A stretch of 64,000 nucleotides of DNA from Gemmatimonadota bacterium (GCA_022571515.1 JACZXQ010000002.1:179725-243724), one strand, 5' to 3'; positions 41,373-51,222 are shown, numbered from the stretch's first letter. Program-made: numbers and translations. Notes: a model not told the origin generated them from the letters alone.

Positions 41373-41948
41373 ATGCGACCCAGACTTTTACAGCATTACA
41401 GGGATCATGTGCGGGGCACGCTCGCTGAGAAATTTCAGTACTCGAACCCACACCAGATCCCACGAGTCGAGAAGGTGACGCTCAACGTGGGCGTGGGCGA
41501 GGCCCCCAAGAATCAGAAGCTTTTGGACGCTGTGGTCGAGGAGTTGGCGACGATCACAGGGCAGAAGCCGATCGTGACGAGGGCTCGCAAATCCATCTCC
41601 AACTTCCAGTTGAGAGAGGGTATGGCGATCGGAGCCGCGGTCACGCTGCGTCAGAGCCGCATGTACCACTTCTTGGACCGACTGGTGAGCGTGGTGATTC
41701 CCCGTGTCCGCGACTTCAGGGGTCTTACCCCGCGGTCGTTCGACGGGCGCGGGAATTTCACCATTGGTATACGAGAGCAGATCATTTTCCCGGAGATCGA
41801 CTACGACAAGGTGAAGGAGATCCACGGGATGAACATCACGGTCGTCACGAGCACGAACAAAGACGATGAGGCCTTCGCGCTACTTCACGAGATGGGTTTC
41901 CCCTTCCGGGGCGAGACACCGGTCGTGATTGGGCGCGGCGCTAATTAG
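41373..41948 (+). CDS. rplE: Ribosomal protein L5
   Basis: 191 residues; binds 5S rRNA and contacts P-site t[56 protein letters not shown] and the [10 protein letters not shown] segment are the family marks. Confidence 0.98.
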   Translation: MRPRLLQHYRDHVRGTLAEKFQYSNPHQIPRVEKVTLNVGVGEAPKNQKLLDAVVEELATITGQKPIVTRARKSISNFQLREGMAIGAAVTLRQSRMYHFLDRLVSVVIPRVRDFRGLTPRSFDGRGNFTIGIREQIIFPEIDYDKVKEIHGMNITVVTSTNKDDEAFALLHEMGFPFRGETPVVIGRGAN

Positions 41949-41968
41949 CCAGGAGCAGGGGGAACGGA

Positions 41969-42154
41969 ATGGCCAGGAAGGCCCTGATCGAGAAGTCCAA
42001 GCGCACGCCCAAGTTCGAGGGGAGGCGGCGGAACCGCTGTCAGTTCTGCGGACGCCCCCGCGGGTTTTTGAGGAAGTTCGGAATCTGCCGTATCTGCTTC
42101 AGGATGATGGCATTACGTGGCGAGATTCCGGGCATCCGGAAGTCAAGCTGGTAA
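41969..42154 (+). CDS. rpsN: Ribosomal protein S14, zinc-binding type Z
   Basis: 61 residues, the short zinc form: two Cys pairs, CQFC (24-27) and CRIC (40-43), within [20 protein letters not shown], and the conserved [13 protein letters not shown] end. Shine-Dalgarno AGGGGG upstream. Located between rplE and rpsH as usual. Confidence 0.98.
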   Translation: MARKALIEKSKRTPKFEGRRRNRCQFCGRPRGFLRKFGICRICFRMMALRGEIPGIRKSSW

Positions 42155-42167
42155 GGGAACAACGATT

Positions 42168-42560
42168 ATGATGACAGACCCGATAGCGGACATGCTGACT
42201 CGTATCCGGAACGCCGGAACCGCGGGTCACAAATGGGTGGACATGCCGGTCTCGAAGCTGAAGACCGAGGTGGCTCGCATCCTCAAGGAAAACTACTTCG
42301 TCTACGACTACAAGCTCCTCGACGACGGGCGATTCGGAGTGCTCCGGGTCTACCTCAAGTACCACGAGGATGGCCCGATCATTCGGCACATCGAACGGGT
42401 GTCCAGCCCTGGTCGCAGGCACTACGTGAAGTCCCAGGACATTCCCAGAGTCCGTAACGGGCTCGGGATGGCCATCCTCTCGACGTCGAGAGGGCTCCTC
42501 TCGGGGCGTGCCGCGCGTTCGGCGGGCGTCGGCGGCGAGCTCATGGCTCTGGTCTGGTAA
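42168..42560 (+). CDS. rpsH: Ribosomal protein S8
   Basis: 130 residues; binds 16S helix 21 and represses spc expression in some bacteria. TDPIADMLTRIRNAG at the N-terminus and the GLGMAILSTSRGLLSGRAAR core with VGGELMALVW end. ATG 42168 has AAGGGA nine bases upstream; ATG 42171 is adjacent. Confidence 0.98.
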   Translation: MMTDPIADMLTRIRNAGTAGHKWVDMPVSKLKTEVARILKENYFVYDYKLLDDGRFGVLRVYLKYHEDGPIIRHIERVSSPGRRHYVKSQDIPRVRNGLGMAILSTSRGLLSGRAARSAGVGGELMALVW

Positions 42561-42573
42561 CGGATAGGAAACG

Positions 42574-43116
42574 ATGTCGAGGATTGGAAAAAAACCGATC
42601 GACGTTCGTCAGGGCGTCGAAGTCAAGATCGAGGGCCGACACCTCACGGTGAAGGGCCCAAAGGGCCAACTCGAGTTGGACCATCATGAAGCCATGACGG
42701 TCAAGATCGAGGATGGCGTCATCAAGGTCGAGCGACCCTCGGATGTGCGCGAGCACAGGGCTCTGCACGGCCTGACCCGCAGCCTCATCGCCAATATGGT
42801 CGAGGGGGTCACGGACGGATTCAAGAAGAGCCTCGAGATTCACGGCGTGGGCTACAAAGCCGAGAAGAAGGGCAACGGCATCAAGTTGACCCTCGGGTAT
42901 TCGCACACCATCGAATTCGAGCCGCCCAAGGGTGTCAGCATCGAAGTGCCGGCCCCGACGCAGATCGTCGTCGAGGGTGTGGACAAGCAAGCGGTGGGGC
43001 AGGCGGCGGCGGAGATCCGCTCATTCCGTCCGCCGGAGCCGTATAAGGGCAAGGGTATTCGCTACGTAGGCGAGCATGTGCGGCGCAAGGCCGGTAAGAC
43101 CGCCGCCTCCGCCTAG
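42574..43116 (+). CDS. rplF: Ribosomal protein L6
   Basis: 180 residues in two similar domains near the sarcin-ricin loop. [11 protein letters not shown] start, [29 protein letters not shown], and [22 protein letters not shown] are characteristic. Confidence 0.98.
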   Translation: MSRIGKKPIDVRQGVEVKIEGRHLTVKGPKGQLELDHHEAMTVKIEDGVIKVERPSDVREHRALHGLTRSLIANMVEGVTDGFKKSLEIHGVGYKAEKKGNGIKLTLGYSHTIEFEPPKGVSIEVPAPTQIVVEGVDKQAVGQAAAEIRSFRPPEPYKGKGIRYVGEHVRRKAGKTAASA

Positions 43117-43148
43117 CCGCGGGCGTAAACGACATACGAAGGCATAGG

Positions 43149-43529
43149 ATGAGCAAGGCAAAACTAAAAAACCGTGCGGCACAGCGGCACAGACGCCACC
43201 GCCGGATTCGGAAGAAGATCTGGGGCACCGCGAGCCGGCCTAGGCTGGTCGTATTTCGGTCCCTGAAGAATCTGGAAGGCCAGGTCGTGGACGACGACGA
43301 CAGGCGGACATTGATAGGGCTGTCGACGCTTTCCGCCGACCTCCGTTCGTTCAAGGCCGAGAGCCGGAACCAGCGGGTCGAGGTGGCGCACGCCGCCGGA
43401 AAGCTCCTCGCGGAGAAAGCGATATCGCAGGGGATCGACAGCGTGGTGTTCGATCGAGGCGGTTACCAGTATCACGGCCGGGTAAAGGCCTTTGCCGAAG
43501 GCGCCCGGGAGGGAGGGCTGAAGTTCTGA
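43149..43529 (+). CDS. rplR: Ribosomal protein L18
   Basis: 126 residues; 5S rRNA-binding. Basic N-terminus ([18 protein letters not shown]), [17 protein letters not shown], and [22 protein letters not shown]. Its TGA overlaps the rpsE ATG by one base. Confidence 0.97.
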   Translation: MSKAKLKNRAAQRHRRHRRIRKKIWGTASRPRLVVFRSLKNLEGQVVDDDDRRTLIGLSTLSADLRSFKAESRNQRVEVAHAAGKLLAEKAISQGIDSVVFDRGGYQYHGRVKAFAEGAREGGLKF

Positions 43530-44077
43530 TGGCCAGAAATCAAGGTGGCCGTGGCGGCCGGCAGGGACGCGACCGCGACTCGTCGATGGTCGAAAACGTG
43601 ATCCACATCAACCGTGTGGCCAAAGTGGTCAAGGGTGGACGTCGCTTTTCCTTCACCGCGTTGGTGTCCGTTGGTGATCGGGCCGGCAAGGTCGGGATTG
43701 GCCTGGCGAAAGCCAACGAGGTCGCCGAAGCCATCCGCAAGGCGTTCGAGCGTGCCCGCAAGAACATGATCGAGATTCCTGTCACGCGCGGCACGCTGCC
43801 CCACGAGATCGTCGGGCACTGGGGAGCCGGGCGTGTGATGCTTCGGCCTGCGGCTCCCGGAACGGGCGTGATCGCCGGTGGTCCGGTGCGTGCGGTGGTC
43901 GAGGCGGTCGGCATTACGGATATCCTCACCAAGAGTCTCGGCACGAACAATCCGATCAACGTGGTCCGTGCGACCATGGACGGCCTCACCAAACTGGTGA
44001 CCGCCGAGCAGGTGGCAGTGGAACGCGGTGTCCCGGTCGAAACGATCCTGGGTATCGGGGGTGGCGCCGATGGCTGA
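43529..44077 (+). CDS. rpsE: Ribosomal protein S5
   Basis: 182 residues; translational-accuracy protein with a dsRBD-like N-terminal domain. [56 protein letters not shown]. The 3' end overlaps rpmD by 8 bp. Confidence 0.98.
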   Translation: MARNQGGRGGRQGRDRDSSMVENVIHINRVAKVVKGGRRFSFTALVSVGDRAGKVGIGLAKANEVAEAIRKAFERARKNMIEIPVTRGTLPHEIVGHWGAGRVMLRPAAPGTGVIAGGPVRAVVEAVGITDILTKSLGTNNPINVVRATMDGLTKLVTAEQVAVERGVPVETILGIGGGADG

Positions 44078-44261
44078 TCGCAAAGTCCGCATCACACAGG
44101 TGCGGAGCGGGGTTGGGCGCAAGACCAACCAGCAGCGCACGCTCGAGGCGCTGGGATTCAAGAAGCACCAACAGACCGTGGTGCACAACGATGGCCCCGC
44201 GCTGCGCGGGATGATCAACTGTGTGCGCCATCTCGTGAAGGTGGAGGACGTGAATGGCTGA
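44070..44261 (+). CDS. rpmD: Ribosomal protein L30
   Basis: 63 residues: [25 protein letters not shown] followed by [20 protein letters not shown] is the standard L30 pattern. It overlaps rpsE at its start and rplO at its end, so all three are translationally coupled. Confidence 0.97.
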   Translation: MADRKVRITQVRSGVGRKTNQQRTLEALGFKKHQQTVVHNDGPALRGMINCVRHLVKVEDVNG

Positions 44262-44715
44262 GCTGCATGATTTGAAGCCCGCGCCAGGTTCGCACCGCGC
44301 TCGCAAGCGGGTGGGCCGGGGTCCGGGCTCCGGCCTCGGGAAGACCGCCGGCCGCGGTGAGAATGGGCAGAAATCCCGAAGCGGTGGGTCGATTCCCGCC
44401 TGGTTCGAGGGTGGCCAGATGCCTCTCCAGCGCCGAATCCCCAAACGTGGATTCACACAGCGCAACCGCAGAGTCTATCAGGTCGTCAACATCGGGTCAC
44501 TCGGAAAGATCGAGGGGGCCATCGTCTCGCCGGGAGTGTTGAAGGCGGCGGGCCTGATTCGTTCGACGAACGGTCTGGTCAAGATTCTGGGGACCGGCGA
44601 CGTGCAGGCGGCGTACTCCGTGGAAGTTCACGCGGTGAGCGCCGGGGCGCGCGCCAAGCTGGAGTCGGCCGGTGGATCGGTGACCTTGCTGGTTTCCTCA
44701 GAGACAGAGGAGTAG
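44254..44715 (+). CDS. rplO: Ribosomal protein L15
   Basis: 153 residues. N-terminal LHDLKPAPGSHRARKRVGRG and GSGLGKTAGRGENGQKSRSGG, then FEGGQMPLQRRIPKRGF. Connects 23S domains. 11 bp follow before secY. Confidence 0.98.
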   Translation: MAELHDLKPAPGSHRARKRVGRGPGSGLGKTAGRGENGQKSRSGGSIPAWFEGGQMPLQRRIPKRGFTQRNRRVYQVVNIGSLGKIEGAIVSPGVLKAAGLIRSTNGLVKILGTGDVQAAYSVEVHAVSAGARAKLESAGGSVTLLVSSETEE

Positions 44716-44726
44716 TGAGCCGCTAA

Positions 44727-46040
44727 ATGGCCAGCTCGATTCCAAACCTTTGGCGGGTGCCTGAGCTTAAAGAGAAGATCATCTTTACGCTCATCGTCCT
44801 GCTCATGTACAGGTTCGGCGCCCACATCACGGTGCCGGGCATCAACGTGGCCATTCTGCAGCAGCAGTTCGGCTCCCTCCAAAACACCATGTTCGGCATC
44901 TACGACATGTTCGTGGGTGGAGGGCTGAGCAGAGCGACGATCTTCGCGCTGGGCATCATGCCCTATATCTCCGCGAGCATCATGTTCCAGCTCCTCGCCA
45001 CGGTTTTTCCGACGGTGGAGAAGCTGCAGAAAGAGGGCGAGGACGGCCGCAAGAAGCTCACGCAATGGACGCGTTACACGACGATCGGCCTTAGCATCCT
45101 TCAGGGCTACGGCTACTCCGCGTTCTTGATTTCCACCGGCGCGGTCGCGAATCCGGGCTTCGGCTTCACGTTTACCACGGTCCTGACGCTCACGGTGGGC
45201 GCCGTGTTCGTGATGTGGCTGGGTGAGCAGATTACCGACCGTGGAATCGGTAACGGCATGTCGCTCATGATCTTCTTCTCGATCATCGAGAGTTTTCCGG
45301 CCGCCGTCATGCGCACGTGGGAATCCTTCGTGGTCGGCGAGATCCGGATCCTCGCGCTGGTGATGCTGGTCCTCGTCTTGGTCGGCGTGACGGCCGGTGT
45401 GGTCGCCATGACCATGGCCTCGCGAAAGATACCGGTGCAGATCCCACGCAAGGTCGTCGGGCGGGGACGTGTCCGCGAGGGCCAGAACAGCTTCGTGCCG
45501 CTCCGCATCAACTCGGCCGGCGTGATGCCCATCATCTTCGCCCAGTCCTTCATCGTGATGCCCGGCACGGCGGCCCAATTGCTCGGTGGCGGCGGCGGTA
45601 TCTGGCAGACGATCGCCGACATCTTCCAGCCCGGGCCGATTTATTACCTGAGCTACGGGATGCTCATCCTCTTCTTCACCTACTTCTACACGGCCATCAT
45701 CTTCAATCCGGTGGACTTGGCGGAGAATCTGAAGAAGCAGGGCGCCTTCATTCCGGGCGTGAAGCCCGGCGCGCGCACGGCGGAATACATCGACCGGGTG
45801 CTGACCCGCGTAACGCTGCCCGGCTCGATCTACCTCGCCCTGATCGCCATGGTGCCCTTCTTCATCTTCGACATCTTCAATATCCAGACGTTCTTCTTTG
45901 GTGGCACGGGCCTGCTGATCGTCGTGGGAGTGGGGCTGGACACCGTTCAGCAGGCACAGCAGCACCTGATGCTGCGGCACTACGACGGCTTCATGAAGAA
46001 GGGCCGTGTAAAGATGCGTGGCCGTTCGCGCTATATGTAG
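44727..46040 (+). CDS. secY: Preprotein translocase subunit SecY
   Basis: 437 residues with ten membrane helices forming the Sec channel. Conserved features: RFGAHITVPGIN near residue 30 leading to the plug region, GIMPYISASIMFQLL (helix 2), RGIGNGMSLMIFFSI (helix 4-5), and the cytoplasmic loop IPVQIPRKVVGRG that binds SecA and ribosomes. Ends in a basic tail (KMRGRSRYM). Confidence 0.98.
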   Translation: MASSIPNLWRVPELKEKIIFTLIVLLMYRFGAHITVPGINVAILQQQFGSLQNTMFGIYDMFVGGGLSRATIFALGIMPYISASIMFQLLATVFPTVEKLQKEGEDGRKKLTQWTRYTTIGLSILQGYGYSAFLISTGAVANPGFGFTFTTVLTLTVGAVFVMWLGEQITDRGIGNGMSLMIFFSIIESFPAAVMRTWESFVVGEIRILALVMLVLVLVGVTAGVVAMTMASRKIPVQIPRKVVGRGRVREGQNSFVPLRINSAGVMPIIFAQSFIVMPGTAAQLLGGGGGIWQTIADIFQPGPIYYLSYGMLILFFTYFYTAIIFNPVDLAENLKKQGAFIPGVKPGARTAEYIDRVLTRVTLPGSIYLALIAMVPFFIFDIFNIQTFFFGGTGLLIVVGVGLDTVQQAQQHLMLRHYDGFMKKGRVKMRGRSRYM

Positions 46041-46061
46041 CGCCCTATCATCAGCCATCCA

Positions 46062-46739
46062 ATGTATGTGATTCTGTTGGGCCCTCCGGGGGTTGGAAAG
46101 GGCACCCAGGGGGTTCTCCTTGCTGATGTCCACGGTATGCACCGCATCGTGACGGGTGACCTGTTGCGGTCCGCGCGAGCCGAGGGCACCCCGCTGGGAC
46201 TCGACGCGGAACGCTCCATGGACGCGGGCGAACTCGTGTCCGACGGCATCATGAACGCCATGGTCAAGGAATGTCTGGAGAGTCTGCCGGACGACCGTGG
46301 CGTGGTGTTCGACGGCTTTCCCCGCACCGACGTCCAGGCAACGGATCTGCACTCGACGCTGGGGGAGTTGGGGCGTCACATCGACCACGTGATCGTGCTC
46401 GAGGCCGACAACGACGTGCTCGTGCGGCGCATCGCCGGCCGGCGTTCCTGCCCCGAGTGTGGGTGTGTGTTCAACGTTTATTTGAATCCTCCCGAGCAGG
46501 AAGGCCTCTGCGACCGGGACCAGAGCCCCTTGGTCCACCGGGCGGACGACGAGCCCGAGACGGTGCGCCGGCGGCTCGAGGTCTACCACGAACTCACGGA
46601 ACCGTTGATCGCCTTTTACGAACAGTCCGATGCTTCGGTGAGCTACGTGCCGGGTGACCAGCCCGTAGAGGACGTACAGTCGTCGATAAAGAGCGTAATC
46701 CTACTCATGGCACCTCATGATCCATCTGAAGACGCCTGA
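46062..46739 (+). CDS. adk: Adenylate kinase
   Basis: Interconverts ATP, ADP and AMP. 225 residues: P-loop GPPGVGKGT (7-15), AMP-binding TGDLLR, FDGFPRT, and a long-form LID carrying a zinc-type site (CPEC at about 130-133, then CDRD). The 3' end overlaps map by 23 bp, an unusually long overlap in this cluster. Confidence 0.97.
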   Translation: MYVILLGPPGVGKGTQGVLLADVHGMHRIVTGDLLRSARAEGTPLGLDAERSMDAGELVSDGIMNAMVKECLESLPDDRGVVFDGFPRTDVQATDLHSTLGELGRHIDHVIVLEADNDVLVRRIAGRRSCPECGCVFNVYLNPPEQEGLCDRDQSPLVHRADDEPETVRRRLEVYHELTEPLIAFYEQSDASVSYVPGDQPVEDVQSSIKSVILLMAPHDPSEDA

Positions 46740-47493
46740 CGAGATTTCCGTCATCGCGAAGGGCGGCGCGATCATCGCCGGCCTCTTCAGCGGGGTCGAG
46801 CGTCGTGTCGTGCCGGGCGCCAGCACGCGCGACCTGGATGTGTTCTGCGACGAGTACATCCGCGCTCACGACGGCGCGGAGCCGGCGTTCAAGGGGCTTT
46901 ATGGGTTCGCCGGCAGCGTGTGCACCTCGATCAATGAAGAAGTCGTGCACGGCATTCCGAGCCCCGACCGGCGCCTGGAGGTCGGGGACATCGTCAGCAT
47001 CGACGTGGGCGTGAAACTGGACGGGTGGTGCTCCGACTCCGCCTGGACGTTTCCGGTGGGCGACGTGGACGCCGAAACCCGGCACCTGTTGACCGTGACG
47101 GAGCAGGCTTTGGACGCGGCCATCGAGGCCGCCACGCCCGGCAATCACGTCGGCGACATCGGAGCGGCGATCATGTCCGTGGTGAGTGGTACGGGCTTCG
47201 GCATTATCGCGGATCTCGTGGGCCACGGAGTGGGGCGGTCCGTACATGAGGAGCCGCAGGTGCCGAATCTGGGAAAGCCGGGACTCGGCCCGTCGCTGCG
47301 TGCCGGAATGGTGCTCGCGATCGAGCCCATGATCAGCCTGGGGTCGGATCAGATCCGCACCCTGGACGACCTCTGGACCGTGGTGACGGCGGACGGCGCG
47401 CGCGCCGCCCATTTCGAGCACACCGTCGCGGTCACGGCGAGTAGTCCTAGAGTGTTGACGGTCGCCGCGGAAGGTGTGGTATCGCCCACCTGA
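46717..47493 (+). CDS. map: Methionine aminopeptidase type I
   Basis: Removes the initiator Met from nascent proteins. 258 residues with the five metal ligands in context: DVGVKLDGWCSDSAWTF (two Asp), GHGVGRSVHEEP (His), AIEPMI (Glu) and HFEHTVAVT (Glu). No N-terminal SH3-binding extension. infA normally follows in this cluster but is absent. Confidence 0.98.
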   Translation: MIHLKTPDEISVIAKGGAIIAGLFSGVERRVVPGASTRDLDVFCDEYIRAHDGAEPAFKGLYGFAGSVCTSINEEVVHGIPSPDRRLEVGDIVSIDVGVKLDGWCSDSAWTFPVGDVDAETRHLLTVTEQALDAAIEAATPGNHVGDIGAAIMSVVSGTGFGIIADLVGHGVGRSVHEEPQVPNLGKPGLGPSLRAGMVLAIEPMISLGSDQIRTLDDLWTVVTADGARAAHFEHTVAVTASSPRVLTVAAEGVVSPT

Positions 47494-47510
47494 TCCGTAC
47501 ACGCATCGGC

Positions 47511-47539
47511 TTGAAGGCACATAGGGCTTTAGTTATCAT
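47511..47539 (+). promoter_or_regulatory. Sigma-70 promoter of the alpha operon
   Basis: TTGAAG (47511-47516), exactly 17 nt, then TATCAT (47534-47539). The 84-bp gap between map and rpmJ is AT-rich around it, and a Shine-Dalgarno-like GGGAGA follows before ATG 47578. It would drive rpmJ-rpsM-rpsK-rpsD-rpoA-rplQ. Confidence 0.75.
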
Positions 47540-47577
47540 TGTATGCTCTGCCAGAAACGAATTGGGAGACGGTACAA

Positions 47578-47694
47578 ATGAAGGTTAGAAGCAGCGTCAA
47601 GCCGATGTGCGAGCACTGCCGGGTGGTCCTGCGGAAGGGTGTCGTCAGGATCATTTGCAGCCGTAATCCGCGGCACAAGCAGCGCCAGGGTTAG
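47578..47694 (+). CDS. rpmJ: Ribosomal protein L36 (zinc form)
   Basis: 38 residues beginning [17 protein letters not shown]. Zinc ligands are the Cys pair at 11 and 14, Cys 27 (IICS) and the His in NPRHKQRQG. It lies directly after the candidate alpha-operon promoter, with infA missing from its usual place upstream. Confidence 0.98.
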   Translation: MKVRSSVKPMCEHCRVVLRKGVVRIICSRNPRHKQRQG

Positions 47695-47713
47695 ACAGAG
47701 AAGAAACGGAATC

Positions 47714-48094
47714 ATGGCACGCATTTCAGGCATCGACCTACCGAGACAGAAGCGCATCGAAGTCGCTCTGACCTACATCTACGGCATCGGGCACCCGCGG
47801 GCGCGGATGATCATCGAAGCGACCGGCGTAGATCCGGATCGGCGGACAGGGGATCTCACGGACGAGGACGTCAACAAGATCCGGCATGAGATCGAGGACA
47901 AGTACAAGGTGGAGGGTACCCTGCGCACCGAGGTCTCCATGAACATCAAACGGTTGATGGACATCGGGTGCTACAGAGGGCTGCGCCACCGCCGTGGCTT
48001 GCCGGTGCGCGGCCAGCGGACCAAAACGAACGCGCGCACCCACAAGGGCACGCGACGCGCGGTCGCGGGCAAGAAGAGGGCTCCGAAGAAGTAG
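47714..48094 (+). CDS. rpsM: Ribosomal protein S13
   Basis: 126 residues; 30S head protein touching P-site tRNA and forming bridge B1. [30 protein letters not shown] and [22 protein letters not shown] are standard. The basic tail ends AGKKRAPKK. Confidence 0.98.
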   Translation: MARISGIDLPRQKRIEVALTYIYGIGHPRARMIIEATGVDPDRRTGDLTDEDVNKIRHEIEDKYKVEGTLRTEVSMNIKRLMDIGCYRGLRHRRGLPVRGQRTKTNARTHKGTRRAVAGKKRAPKK

Positions 48095-48137
48095 GCGGAC
48101 CCGACAGATCCAGCAAACAGTGCGAGGACGGTAGCGA

Positions 48138-48527
48138 GTGGCTGTAACCAAAGGAACCCGAAAGCGGTCGAAGAAGGTTGTAGAGGCCGAGGGCGTCGCA
48201 CACATACGGGCGACGTTCAACAACACCCTCATCACCATCACCGACAGCTCCGGTAACACCGTTGTGTGGGGCAGCGCGGGCAAGGCGGGCTTCAAAGGCT
48301 CCAAGAAGTCCACGCCGTTCGCCGCGACCGTCGCAGCGGAACAGTGCGGCCGTGAAGCCGTCGCCATGGGCGTGAGGCGTGTGAATGTCCGCGTGCAGGG
48401 CCCTGGCTCCGGCCGAGAGTCCGCGATCCAGGCTTTGGCCGCGGCCGGTCTGCTGATCCGCTCCATCCAAGACGTGACACCTCTACCGCACAACGGCTGC
48501 CGTCCGCCGAAAAAGCGGCGGGTTTAA
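48138..48527 (+). CDS. rpsK: Ribosomal protein S11
   Basis: 129 residues from a GTG start. [42 protein letters not shown] and [18 protein letters not shown] mark the family. Part of the platform that holds the Shine-Dalgarno helix. Confidence 0.98.
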   Translation: MAVTKGTRKRSKKVVEAEGVAHIRATFNNTLITITDSSGNTVVWGSAGKAGFKGSKKSTPFAATVAAEQCGREAVAMGVRRVNVRVQGPGSGRESAIQALAAAGLLIRSIQDVTPLPHNGCRPPKKRRV

Positions 48528-48539
48528 CAGAGAGACAGA

Positions 48540-49175
48540 ATGGCACGATATACGGGACCGGCGTGCAGACTATGCCGCCGCGAGACACAAAAGCTCTTCC
48601 TGAAGGGAAGGAAGTGCTACACGGAGAAGTGCCCCATGGAGCGGCGCGCGTATCCGCCCGGGCAGCACGGCCCCGCGCAGGTGCGGCGCCGCAAGCAGTC
48701 GGAATACGCGGTCCAGCTTCGTGAGAAGCAGAAGGTCAAGCGCATTTACGGACTCCACGAAAAGCAGTTCCGTACGCTTTTCGAGAAGGCCAGCCATCGC
48801 GAGGGCATCACCGGCGAGAACATGATGATCTCCCTTGAGACCCGGCTGGACAACATCGTCTTCCGCATGGGATTCACGGCGAGCCGGACGGCCGCGCGGC
48901 AGCTGGTGCGCCACAGGCATATCGAGGTGAACGGTAAGGTTCTCGACGTGCCGTCGGCCCAGATCGGACCCGGTGACGAGGTTGCGGTCCGCGCGAAGGA
49001 CAAGGACCTCATGGTGGTTCAGGAGAGCCTCGAGTCGCGGACCAGGCCGGCCCTGGTCGATTGGCTCGCTTTGGACGAGAAGAATCGTGTCGGCCGGATG
49101 ACCCGGCGCCCCACGCGCCAGGATATTCCGCTGGCCGTACAGGAACAGCTCATTGTCGAGCTCTACTCCAAGTAA
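48540..49175 (+). CDS. rpsD: Ribosomal protein S4
   Basis: 211 residues; primary 16S binder and, in some bacteria, repressor of this operon. N-terminal zinc-knuckle-like Cys residues (CRLCRRE, CYTEKC) and an S4 domain (RLDNIVFRMGFTASRTAARQLV, HIEVNGKVLDVPS). Confidence 0.98.
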   Translation: MARYTGPACRLCRRETQKLFLKGRKCYTEKCPMERRAYPPGQHGPAQVRRRKQSEYAVQLREKQKVKRIYGLHEKQFRTLFEKASHREGITGENMMISLETRLDNIVFRMGFTASRTAARQLVRHRHIEVNGKVLDVPSAQIGPGDEVAVRAKDKDLMVVQESLESRTRPALVDWLALDEKNRVGRMTRRPTRQDIPLAVQEQLIVELYSK

Positions 49176-49188
49176 CGGAGGAGTGTCA

Positions 49189-50235
49189 GTGCAGATAGAT
49201 ATGACCGGGCTGGTTCTGCCCGAGCGCCTCGAAGCGAGGGACACCACCGAGGACGGCCGCTCGGCCGAATTCATGATGGAACCGCTCGAGCGCGGCTTCG
49301 GCCATACGCTCGGCAACTCGGTGCGCCGGGTGCTGTTGTCCTCGCTCCGCGGCGCCGCCGTGTGGGCCTTCCGCATCGACGGCGTGCTTCACGAGCACCA
49401 GACGATCCAGGGGGTTGTGGAGGATGTCCACCAGGTCATCCAAAACCTCAAGTCCCTCGTCGTGGTTCTCGATGACGACGTGGACGAGGCCACTCTCGAG
49501 ATCCAGGTCAGCAAGGCCGGGGCCGTGACGGCAGGCGCGATCAACGCCAGCGCGGGCGCGAGTTGCCTGGACCCGGACCACCACATCCTGACGCTTGGAG
49601 AGGGCCGCAAGCTCAACATCGAGTTGCTCGTGAACAAGGGCCGGGGCTTCGTGCTGGCCAACCAGCACGCGATACCGCGGGGTGCGCCGGTCGATCTCGT
49701 GCGCATCGACTCGATTTACAACCCCGTGCGCCGGGCCAACTTCTCGGTCGACGAGACGCGCGTGGGTCAGCGCACCGACTTCGACCGCCTCACCCTTACG
49801 GTGGAGACCGACGGCTCGATCGATCCCGAGAGCGCGGTGCGTTACGCCGTGGAACTGGTCAGGAAGCACCTGGAGTTCATGCTCTACTTCGGTGAGGGTG
49901 GCATGCCGCAGACCGTGGTACCTGGTGTGGTCGCGGTACCCGATCGCCTCAAGGACCTCTTCGGGCGTCCCATCGAGGATCTGGCCGAGTTGAGCGTGCG
50001 CTCGAGGAACTCGCTCCAGAAGGAGAACATCCGCACGCTCGGGGATCTCGTGCAGCGCTCTGAGGATGAGATGCTGGGAATCGAGAACTTCGGAAAGAAA
50101 TCCCTGAAGGAGATTTCCGACTTCCTGGAAGAACACGGCCTGGACTTCGGCATGGTCTTGAGGGAAGGTGACGGCGGCGAGCTCTTTTTCGTGGAGGACG
50201 AAGAGTCCGCCACGACGGAAAGCACTGAGGAGTAA
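49189..50235 (+). CDS. rpoA: RNA polymerase subunit alpha
   Basis: About 348 residues. N-terminal dimerisation domain with EPLERGFGHTLGNSVRRVLL; C-terminal domain with LSVRSRNSLQKENIRTLGDL and GIENFGKKSLKEI, which contacts UP elements and activators. GTG 49189 is preferred because GGAGG (49178-49182) is six bases upstream; GTG 49183 and ATG 49201 are alternatives. An acidic tail follows the C-terminal domain. Confidence 0.98.
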   Translation: MQIDMTGLVLPERLEARDTTEDGRSAEFMMEPLERGFGHTLGNSVRRVLLSSLRGAAVWAFRIDGVLHEHQTIQGVVEDVHQVIQNLKSLVVVLDDDVDEATLEIQVSKAGAVTAGAINASAGASCLDPDHHILTLGEGRKLNIELLVNKGRGFVLANQHAIPRGAPVDLVRIDSIYNPVRRANFSVDETRVGQRTDFDRLTLTVETDGSIDPESAVRYAVELVRKHLEFMLYFGEGGMPQTVVPGVVAVPDRLKDLFGRPIEDLAELSVRSRNSLQKENIRTLGDLVQRSEDEMLGIENFGKKSLKEISDFLEEHGLDFGMVLREGDGGELFFVEDEESATTESTEE

Positions 50236-50244
50236 GAGGCAGTC

Positions 50245-50598
50245 ATGCGACACCGTATCAAGGGTCGGAAGCTGTCCAGGACGGCGAGCCATCGCCGCGC
50301 GACGCTCCGCAACATGGCCACATCGTTATTCCAGCATGAGCGGATCGAGACGACCACGGCGAAGGCCAAGGAGTTGCGGCCTTACGCTGAGCGCTTGATC
50401 ACGCTTGCCAAGCGGGGTGATCTCCACGCGCGCAGGCTCGCGGGCCGCAAGATCGCCGACCGGGACGTGCTCGGGAAACTGTTCCACGACATCGGACCCC
50501 GTTTCGCGGATCGGCCCGGGGGCTACACGCGTATTCTCAAGCTGGGCAATCGTAGGGGGGACGCGGCCGAGATGGCGCTAATCGAATTGGTCGATTAG
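50245..50598 (+). CDS. rplQ: Ribosomal protein L17
   Basis: 117 residues: [39 protein letters not shown], and the [24 protein letters not shown] core. Last gene of the alpha operon. No clear terminator is visible in the 51 bp before the next gene. Confidence 0.98.
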   Translation: MRHRIKGRKLSRTASHRRATLRNMATSLFQHERIETTTAKAKELRPYAERLITLAKRGDLHARRLAGRKIADRDVLGKLFHDIGPRFADRPGGYTRILKLGNRRGDAAEMALIELVD

Positions 50599-50649
50599 AC
50601 TGGGGCTTTCCCGGCATGGATCTAACCGCGAAGCACGAGGACGAACTGC

Positions 50650-51192
50650 ATGGAATCCAGCGTATCACAGGGTGGTGAGGGCAGACGTTCGGCCATTCTC
50701 ATGACCGTCGCGTTCCTCAGTATGGGGGCGTTTCTGTTCTGGTTGAGCGTGACCGCTCATACCCCCGAGGTCGCGATCATCGAGGCTTCCACATCCGATT
50801 CCCTCGCGGCCTCGGCTGTGACCGTTCAAGCCGCCGTTCTCGGGGCCGACCCGATGGCCCAAGCCGGACAACTCATTCGCGTCGAGGACGTGAATGTGGC
50901 GGGAACCATCGGCAGCACGGCGTTCTGGACCGAGCTTGCAGGCCGCCCGGATCCGTTCCTGGTGCACATGGACGCGATGGTGGCGGCGGACAGCATCACC
51001 GTGGCTGCCGGCGACCGGGTGACGGTGGTCGGAAGCGTCTATACGATGTCGGACAGCGTGGCCGATGCGTGGGAGGCCGCTGGAAGCATCAGTGAGAACC
51101 AGAAGTTCGAGGTTACGTTCGCTGCGTCCTACCTGGAGATCATGGACCTCATGGTCATCCGGGCGGGCGGCGGCGACGGCGGAGGAAACTGA
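50650..51192 (+). CDS. Membrane-anchored protein with OB-fold-like domain, unknown function
   Basis: 180 residues: short basic N-terminus, one membrane helix (ILMTVAFLSMGAFLFWLSV), a low-complexity Ala/Ser linker, then a beta-rich domain with LIRVEDVNVAGTIGSTAFW, PFLVHMD, GDRVTVVGSVYTMSD and FAASYLEIMDLMV. The pattern of strands resembles an OB-fold such as CcmE or BOF proteins, but no haem-binding His motif is seen. It ends in a Gly-rich tail. No recognised name; located between rplQ and rpmB. Confidence 0.7.
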   Translation: MESSVSQGGEGRRSAILMTVAFLSMGAFLFWLSVTAHTPEVAIIEASTSDSLAASAVTVQAAVLGADPMAQAGQLIRVEDVNVAGTIGSTAFWTELAGRPDPFLVHMDAMVAADSITVAAGDRVTVVGSVYTMSDSVADAWEAAGSISENQKFEVTFAASYLEIMDLMVIRAGGGDGGGN

Positions 51193-51222
51193 GACCGGCC
51201 ACTTGCCGGTGGGGAATAGAAG

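Noticed and set aside
44628..46589. 653-codon open frame antisense to rplO-secY-adk
   Set aside because: Crosses three well-supported genes; His/Asp/Glu-rich composition is what the complement of hydrophobic GC-rich codons gives.
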